Below are positions 57,830-64,000 of a stretch of 64,000 bases of DNA, piece by piece. Source of the stretch: Corylus avellana (lineage: Eukaryota; Streptophyta; Magnoliopsida; Fagales; Betulaceae); the NCBI RefSeq assembly GCF_901000735.1, contig NC_081541.1, positions 26,123,420 to 26,187,419 of the forward strand. The letters are read 5' to 3'. Positions within the stretch are counted from its first letter, which is position 1. Every line of letters begins with the position of its first letter. Under the pieces are notes generated by a model. That model saw only the letters and a program-made list of their open reading frames with translations, did not search any database and was not told where the DNA came from. The translations under genes and the position numbers were made by a program.

Positions 57830-60800
57830 TCTAGTGTTTCGAGATGATATGTCCCGGATCGTCTATTGTCTTTTACCTTATACTGGCCTTCCCAGGACAG
57901 ACCTAGTTTGCCGTTGGCTGGATCTCTCATTGGAGGCATCATTTTCCTTAGAACTAGATCTCCGTTGCAAAAGCTACGATGCCTTACCTTCTGATTGTAA
58001 TATCTTGTTGTGGTTCACTGGTAGGCTGCTATATGCATGGCGGCCAGAGTTCTCCTCCCATCAATCAAGTCCAGACCTTCTCCCAAAGCCGTATCATTTT
58101 CTTCTTCATTAAAATTGGCTTACCTGTGATTGGGCATTCCGACCTCGACTGGGATCATAGCTTTGCTCCCGAATGCTAGAGCGAATGGGGGATCTAAGGT
58201 TGCTGTTTTTGTGGTCGTCCAGTATGCCCATAAAACTTCTGGTAATTCTTCCGTCCATAAACCTTTGGCTCTATCCAGCTTCCTCTTGATTATCTTGAAA
58301 ATTGTTTTATTAGTCGCTTTAACCTGCCCGTTTGCCTAGGGGTGTGCTAGTAAAGAGTTATAGTTGTTGATGTTGAGTTGTGAACACCATTCTCGGAATG
58401 CTGGGTTATCGAACTACTTACCATTGTCTAACACAATTGAGTGCGGGATACCAAACCGGTAGACCATAGATCGCCACATGAAGTGCTCAATATTTTTTTT
58501 CTATGATGGTAGCTAATGCTTTGGCTTCTGGCCATTTGGTGAAGTAGTCGACCGCCACCATGGCGAACCTGACTCTTCCTTTTCCCTGTGGTAAGGGTCC
58601 ACAATGTCTACCCCTCACTGTCTAAACGGCCAAGGAGTGAATATTGATGTGATTCCGGCAGCCTCCTTGGAATGTTGGCAAACTGTTGGCACTTTTTACA
58701 ACTTTTGACCATATCGTGTACATCTTGAGCCATTGTTGGCCAATAGTATCATGCCCTCAAAGCTTTGTGAGCTAGGGATCTCTTCCCTGAGTGTGGATTC
58801 CCTCATGGATTTCTCTCAAGACATAGTCCGCTTCGTCTTTGGATAAACATCGCAAGAGTGGATGAATAAAGCTTCACTTGTATAGGACATCATTTTGGAT
58901 TAGGTACCTCGCTGCCCGGTAGCGGACTGCTTTGGCTTCCGCGGGATTCTCCGAAGGTTTCCTTCAACAAGGTATTTAACTACAGATTTAGCCCAATTTA
59001 TATCGTGAATGTATAATACATACCTAGAAGCTTGGTGGTCCTCAGGTGTTTCCGCTTTGCTGATAGTGGTTTTCTCCCCCGGGGGCGATTCAGAACTAGA
59101 TGAAGCCAGACGAGCCAATTGGTCCACCTTGACATTTAAGTCTTGAGAGACTTGCTGAATGCAGAATTTTGTAAATGTATCCTTGGCGTCAAGTGCCTTC
59201 TGCAGATATAGTTTGATTCTTTCTCCTTTTGCTTCATATTTGCCCATTAACTGGCCTACCACCAATTGAGAGTCGCTCTGTACACTTACACTGTTGGCTC
59301 CAAGTTGTTTTGCCAGATGGAGTCCTGTAATGAGCGCCTCATATTCTGCTTCGTTATTCATTGCTTGGAACTTGAATTGGACTGCGTGTTGGATGATGAC
59401 CCCATCCAGTGTTTTAATAATAATTCCAACTCCACTTCTTTCTGAGGATGATGGCCCATCAACTTGAATGAACCAGATAGGCTTCGAATCACCTTCATTT
59501 GCTTCTTCAATGTCTTTTGTGAATTGTCCCAGAAAATCTGCAATTGCTTGTGCCTTTATTGCGGTCCTTAGGAGATACTCAATATCGAACTCGCCTAGTT
59601 CGACGGACCATTGTACCAGGTGACCCGATGTGTTTGGCTTGTGGAGAGACTTCTTTAGTGGATGACTAGTAAGTACCTTAATGGGATGAGCTTGGTAATA
59701 AGGTCGGAGCCGTCTGGCAGAGGTGATCAAAGCGAATGCCAACTTCTCAATTCCTGGATATCTGGTTTATGCCCTTTGTAGTATGCGACTGGTGTAGGAG
59801 ACTAGTTTTTGTATTTTCTGATCTTCCCTAATAAGAACAGATAGTGGTGGTGGTGGACGCTAGATAAACATAGAGCTGCTCACTAGGTTCATCTCTACTA
59901 AGGAGTGGTGGTGTTGCCAAGTATTCTTTAAGGTTTTTGAATGCTACCTCGCACTCGTCATTCCACTCAAATGATTTTCGCAGTATTTTAAAGAATGGGA
60001 GGCTTCTATCTGTGGATCGGGCTATGAACCTATTGAGTGCTGCCAAACATCCCGTGAGACGCTATAACTCTTTAGTATTATGGGGCGGCTACATGTCAAT
60101 AAGGGCTTTAACTTTTTCTGGGTTTGCTTCAATGCCTCACTGAGACACCATGAATCCGAAAAATTTGCCAGAAGACACTCCAAAGGCCCACTTAGAGGGG
60201 TTAAGTTTCATGTTATGTTCTTCTAAGACCTCAAAGGCTTCTTCTAAATTAGTTACATAGTCACTAGCATAACGACTTTTAACCAACATATCATCAACGT
60301 AAACTTCAACATTACATCCTATTTGCTTTTTAAACATTAAATTTACTAACCTCTGCTATGTAGCCTCGGCGTTTTTTAATCCAAAGGGCATAGCGGTGTA
60401 ACAATAAAGTCCTTTGTCGGTGATGAAGGCCATTTTCTCCTGGTCTACTGGGTCCATCTTGATTTGGTTGTAGCCAGAGAAGGCATCCATGAAGCTTAAC
60501 AACTCGTGACCAGAGGTGGAGTCCACTACGAGATCAATCTGGGGCAATGGAAAACTGTCTTTGGGATAGGCTTGGTTGAGGTCTGTAAAATCAACGCACA
60601 TATGCCACTTACCGTTTGCTTTCTTCACCATTACAACATTAGAGATCTAGTTGGGGTAGTCAACTTTTCTAATGAATCCCACCGCTAGGAGTTTTTCTAC
60701 TTCGTCGGCGATCGCCATGTTGCACTCAGTAGTGAAACTTCTTCATTTCTGGATTACTAGTTTGACATGAGGGTCAACATTTAGCCGATGAGAGATCAGC

Positions 60801-61480
60801 TCAGTGCCGATGCCAGGCATATCGTTGTGAGTCCACGAAAAGACCTTTTTGTGCTTCTTGACGACTTGCATGAGTTTCTCACGGCATTTTCCCATCAATT
60901 GCTGGCCCATCTGGACTACATGTTCAGTGTTGCTGTCGATTTGGATTGGGGAGAGTGATTTGGTTGGTTTTGCTTGCTATATCTTCTATTCGTTTCGTGT
61001 GTCCACAATATCAATCATCATAGTTGCTTTGGCCTGCAGGTCTTTCAACGATGTCATGTAGCATCTTCGAGCAAACTGCTAGTCGCCTTTGACTTCCCTT
61101 ATCCTGGCCTCCGTCGGGAACTTCATTTTTAAGTGGTAGGTGGATGGGATCGCCTTCATTTTGTTGAGAGCGGTCCTTACCAAGATAGTGTTTTAGGCCG
61201 AAGGACAAATTACTACTAAAAATGAAACCATAACAGTGGCTTGGCATGGGGGCATACCTGCTGTGACTGGAAGGTTGATGGTTCCCACTGGGTGGACTTT
61301 GTCCTCGGGAAAGCCAATCAGGGGGGAAGTTATAGGTCAAAGTTTTTCCCTGCCAAATTGCATCAAATTGTACACTAGGGCATATAGTATGTCTATAGAG
61401 CTGCCATTATCTATTAACACCCAGTGAATGGTAAAGTTGGCCAGAGCTAGTGTGACTACTAGCGGATTATCATGGGGGTA
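57830..61480 (-). pseudogene. Pol of Tat element, degenerate
   Basis: Protease near 61440-61040 (WVLIDNGSSIDIL). RT at 60631-60137 (WHMCVDFTDLNQAYPKDSFP, MPFGLKNAEAT, YVDDMLVKS). First RNase H near 60046-59560 (ARRLRPYYQAHPIKVL). Second, archaeal-like RNase H near 59480-59060 (IQVDGPSSSERSGVGIII, NNEAEYEALITGL, SVQSDSQLVVGQL). Integrase zinc finger near 58900-58770 (REIHEGIHTQGRD), then VDYFTKWPEAKAL near 58550. Stops lie between nearly all blocks, so no protein of full length can result. Confidence 0.85.
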
Positions 61481-62188
61481 TTGTACTTCGTGTGCATCTT
61501 CTTCAATGAAAGTAATATCAAATATCTACTTTGGTTGGTGAAGCTTTGGGGCTTTAGTTGAGAGGTCCGTAATGTATACCTCCATTGCTTGGAGACGTCG
61601 GGCGTATGCCTTTCTCATGGCATTCGTGGGACCGCCCCCTGCGAATCCTCCAAAAATTGTTTTGATTCCTCCTCTTGCAACGGGCTGGGCAGGTTATTCT
61701 TCTTGATGGTTCGTCCTCGGATTTGGAGGTTGTCGTATGTTGGGATATTTGTTTCGTTCTCTTTTGTGATGGAATAGCCTATCAATCAGCCTCTTCAACT
61801 GGTAGCGGTCTTCTGTGTCGTGCCCTATGTCTCGATGGTATTCGTAGTACTTGTCTATTTTTCTTGCTTTTGGAGACGATCATATGGGATTTGGCCAATG
61901 AAATCTCGAGTGATTCCTTACCTGCATCAACAAGTTAGTTGCCGTACCTGGCACTGGAGGTGCATGTTGTAGTTGGCTGTGTCGAGAGCGTGAAGGAGGT
62001 GCGCACGCTGGATATGTTTTGAACCGATTGTCTACTTTACAAGGTCGCAAACTGTTCTCTGATTGTTTCCTTTCTCTCTTCTTTTCTGGAGGTTGCTAAG
62101 ATTGTTCGGCCAAGGCTCTTACTATTTCTTCGCCATTGATGAATTTCTCAGCTCTCACCACAAGCTCATCTAAATCCCTTGGGGGGTC

Positions 62189-63045
62189 TCAGCTTACATC
62201 GGCCATGAATGGACTATATGGCCATATGCCGCCCATCAAAGTAGGGTGAACGATTCTTTCATCTGGGTTGTCAACTGTGAGCTTCTTGTGATTGAATCGA
62301 GCCATATAGCTTTTCAACCACTCGTCACGTTCCTGTTTGATGGTTAGCAGATATGCTGCCAGCTTAAGATGCCGGCTGTTTCCAATGAAATGGGAAAGGA
62401 AATTCTTACCGAGTTCAGCAAAGGTTCCTATTGACTGAGGTTGCAGGCTACTAAACCAGCGCTTGGCAACTCCAATGAGGGTGAAGGGGAACGCTCGGCA
62501 AAGGGTTGTGTCAGATGAAGCTTGCAGTGTCATTTGAGCTCTGTAGGTTTCAAGGTGGTCCGCCGGATCTTGGCTTCCATCATAATGATCCATGCATGGC
62601 AACTTGAACTTCTGGGGTTGACCAGCTTCTATGATTTTTTGGTAAATGGTAGATCTGTCACCAAGAAATCATGATTTGCAGTGCAGGAGCCATTCAAGCG
62701 ATGGGTTATGTTATCTAGCATGGCTTGGATAGCGTCCATCTGTGCGCCTCTCGTGGAAATATCTTCTTGGGTTGGAGGCGGCCTGGGAGGTCCACTGGGT
62801 GCTTCTGGGTTGAGTCCAGCATTCGTTGAATCCTTCTCTAGGTTATGGTTCTCGTAGCTTCTCTGAAGTAGAAACTCCAAGGTTTCCATTGTTTGCTCGT
62901 TCTGTGCTTCTAAGGTTCCGAGACGCTTGCTATTTGACAAGTGTGCTCCAAAGACAAGGGGCTCGGTGGGGGTTTCTTTAGTTTCATGGTTGTCAGCATC
63001 ATGTTGATCGACATTTTCTGGTTGGAGAGGAGGAACACTAGTCAT
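62189..63045 (-). pseudogene. Gag of Tat element, interrupted
   Basis: The N-terminal part (63045-62629) is proline/acid rich with PPPTQEDISTRGAQMDAI. After a stop, 62602-62189 carries the retrotransposon gag domain: MPCMDHYDGSQDPADHLE, AFPFTLIGVAKRWFSSL, SIGTFAELGKNFLSHF, KQERDEWLKSYMARF. A zinc knuckle was not seen. Confidence 0.85.
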
Positions 63046-63157
63046 GTGGATTATGTTTTCAGTTTGGCCTTAAGATCTTGTGGCTACCATTCATGACTTT
63101 TGTCCTGTTTGAACTTTGGATAGTTAGATGATCCGCATTCCAACAGACGGTGCCAAC

Positions 63158-63823
63158 TGTTGAGGCAGCTATCAACCGTGATAGCAACTTGATTCAAAGC
63201 CTGCTAAGAACGAGAAAGGATCAGTAGTGATAGACCGGGGAAGGGGGGGTGTGGCGGTCGTGCCACCTTCAATGCCTGAGTGAGAATTTGATTATGACAA
63301 GAGTAATAAAATAAGGAAATAGTGAATAATAATAACTGAGAATAAGAAGAGTAAGAGAATGAGTACGTATCTGTATTATGGGCTGATTCTTCCTTTTATA
63401 GAAGTTGTGAGTGAATGAACTTTAGTGGCACTCTCACTTGATTCCCTTGAATCGTGGGAGTGGTTGAAACCAATATTATCCTTTGAGATAATATGGAAGG
63501 TTTAAGTAGATAAGATATTATGTATTTAGACTCCTTTGGGAGATATTTAGTTGATTGCTCTCTGATTTGGGAGATAACTCCCGGATCAGGTTGTTGGAAG
63601 AATGATCATGCTCCCTAGATTGAGGGGGCACATGATCATGCATGCACTCTGTTGAGATGTGGCGCATAACAGCATGCTTAGTCTTGTATCTAACACGATC
63701 GAATGATCGTGTTTAGATGCCTAAGCGTTGGGCCTAGGGGCATTGACATTCTGGTGAGCCATAGGCTTCTTACTTAAAGTGGGCCTTTGAGTTTGGGCCT
63801 TCGGGATATATTTCGCATCAACA
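63158..63823 (-). repeat. 5' LTR of Tat element, next to chitinase 2
   Basis: 666 bp. Its outer end is 22 bp before the chitinase 2 ATG, so the LTR now occupies the proximal promoter position of that gene, in reverse orientation. Confidence 0.9.
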
Positions 63824-63845
63824 ATATACATCTTCAAACACAAAC

Positions 63846-64000
63846 ATGAAGTTGATTCTCTTCTTAACATTCTTGCTTGGAACAACCTCTGCAGAACAAT
63901 GTGGACATCAGGTTGGTGGAGCTCTATGTCCAAACGCCCTATGCTGTATTGAATATGGGTGGTGTGGCACCACAATTGACTACTGCGGGAATGGTTGCCA
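63846..64000 (+). CDS. Class I chitinase 2, 5' part (runs off window)
   Basis: 51 codons are visible, in frame to the window end: signal peptide [16 protein letters not shown], then a hevein domain with [33 protein letters not shown]. Seven of the eight hevein cysteines fall inside the window and are kept. It differs from chitinase 1 at a handful of residues (A to T in the signal, GHQA to GHQV, SEHG to IEYG, TGC to NGC). The coding frame is undamaged so far, but the promoter and TSS have been separated by the Tat element. Whether it is expressed, perhaps from LTR sequence, cannot be told. Confidence 0.9.
   Translation, partial: MKLILFLTFLLGTTSAEQCGHQVGGALCPNALCCIEYGWCGTTIDYCGNGC

Larger units (their letters stand above)
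52916..63823 (-). mobile_element. Tat-lineage Ty3/gypsy element, 10.9 kb
   Basis: LTRs are at 52916-53574 and 63158-63823, both tgttgag...aaca. Flanks acata (52911-52915) and atata (63824-63828) are a target duplication with one change. Coding order on the minus strand is gag, protease, RT, two RNase H domains, integrase; a long extra frame lies on the plus strand between pol and the 3' LTR. The second, archaeal-like RNase H and the antisense frame indicate the Tat lineage. The leader after the 5' LTR reads agttggcaccgtctgttgg, the usual PBS zone. LTRs differ at roughly one site in ten, and many stops are present: an old copy. Confidence 0.92.

Overview
The window is nuclear DNA of a flowering plant, most likely a eudicot. 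The evidence is introns with plant-type GT/AG borders, plant-specific protein families (DMP membrane protein, ERD6-like sugar transporter, hevein-domain class I chitinase, Patellin and serine-carboxypeptidase-like remnants), and dense AT-rich intergenic DNA full of plant transposons. The species cannot be fixed from sequence alone. No bacterial, viral or CRISPR-like system was seen.

Host genes are few. A DMP (DUF679) gene lies at 2432-3004 (-). The last ten exons of an ERD6-like sugar transporter lie at 4348-6816 (-); its 5' half is lost at a 100-N assembly gap. A complete three-exon class I chitinase is at 24616-25832 (+). A tandem duplicate of it begins at 63846 and runs off the window. Two chitinase gene scraps (16242-16459, 22068-22167) and an inverted promoter duplication (48800-49240) show repeated local duplication of the chitinase locus. 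A Patellin exon remnant lies at 20942-21737 (-).

The rest is mobile DNA, often nested. 83-1014: deleted hAT with perfect 8-bp target duplication. 1285-2050: decayed Copia RNase H cut by a MITE. 7127-9025 and 38040-40770: two inverted copies of a retroelement with a putative plant transposon protein. 9375-9715: a complete TRIM. 10706-15931: a hAT element with a full-length 684-aa spliced transposase frame. 15949-16241: Copia LTR. 18560-19760: long inverted-repeat element. 28840-35074: LINE tail split by a Ty3/gypsy element (29444-34886) with LTRs, PBS, gag-pro, pol and perfect target duplication. 36477-48294: a LINE remnant split by an 11.1-kb CACTA element (36564-47654). The CACTA carries a truncated TNP2 gene, three exons of a captured serine carboxypeptidase-like gene, a plastid trnL-UAA fragment and an inserted retroelement. 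52916-63823: an old Tat-lineage gypsy element with an antisense extra ORF, inserted in the 5' leader of the second chitinase and separating its promoter from its coding region by 10.9 kb.

Three runs of N (7027-7126, 9026-9125, 15724-15743) limit what can be said near them. Exon borders were placed by eye from GT/AG sites and reading-frame continuity; family names come from recognised protein motifs, with no database search.
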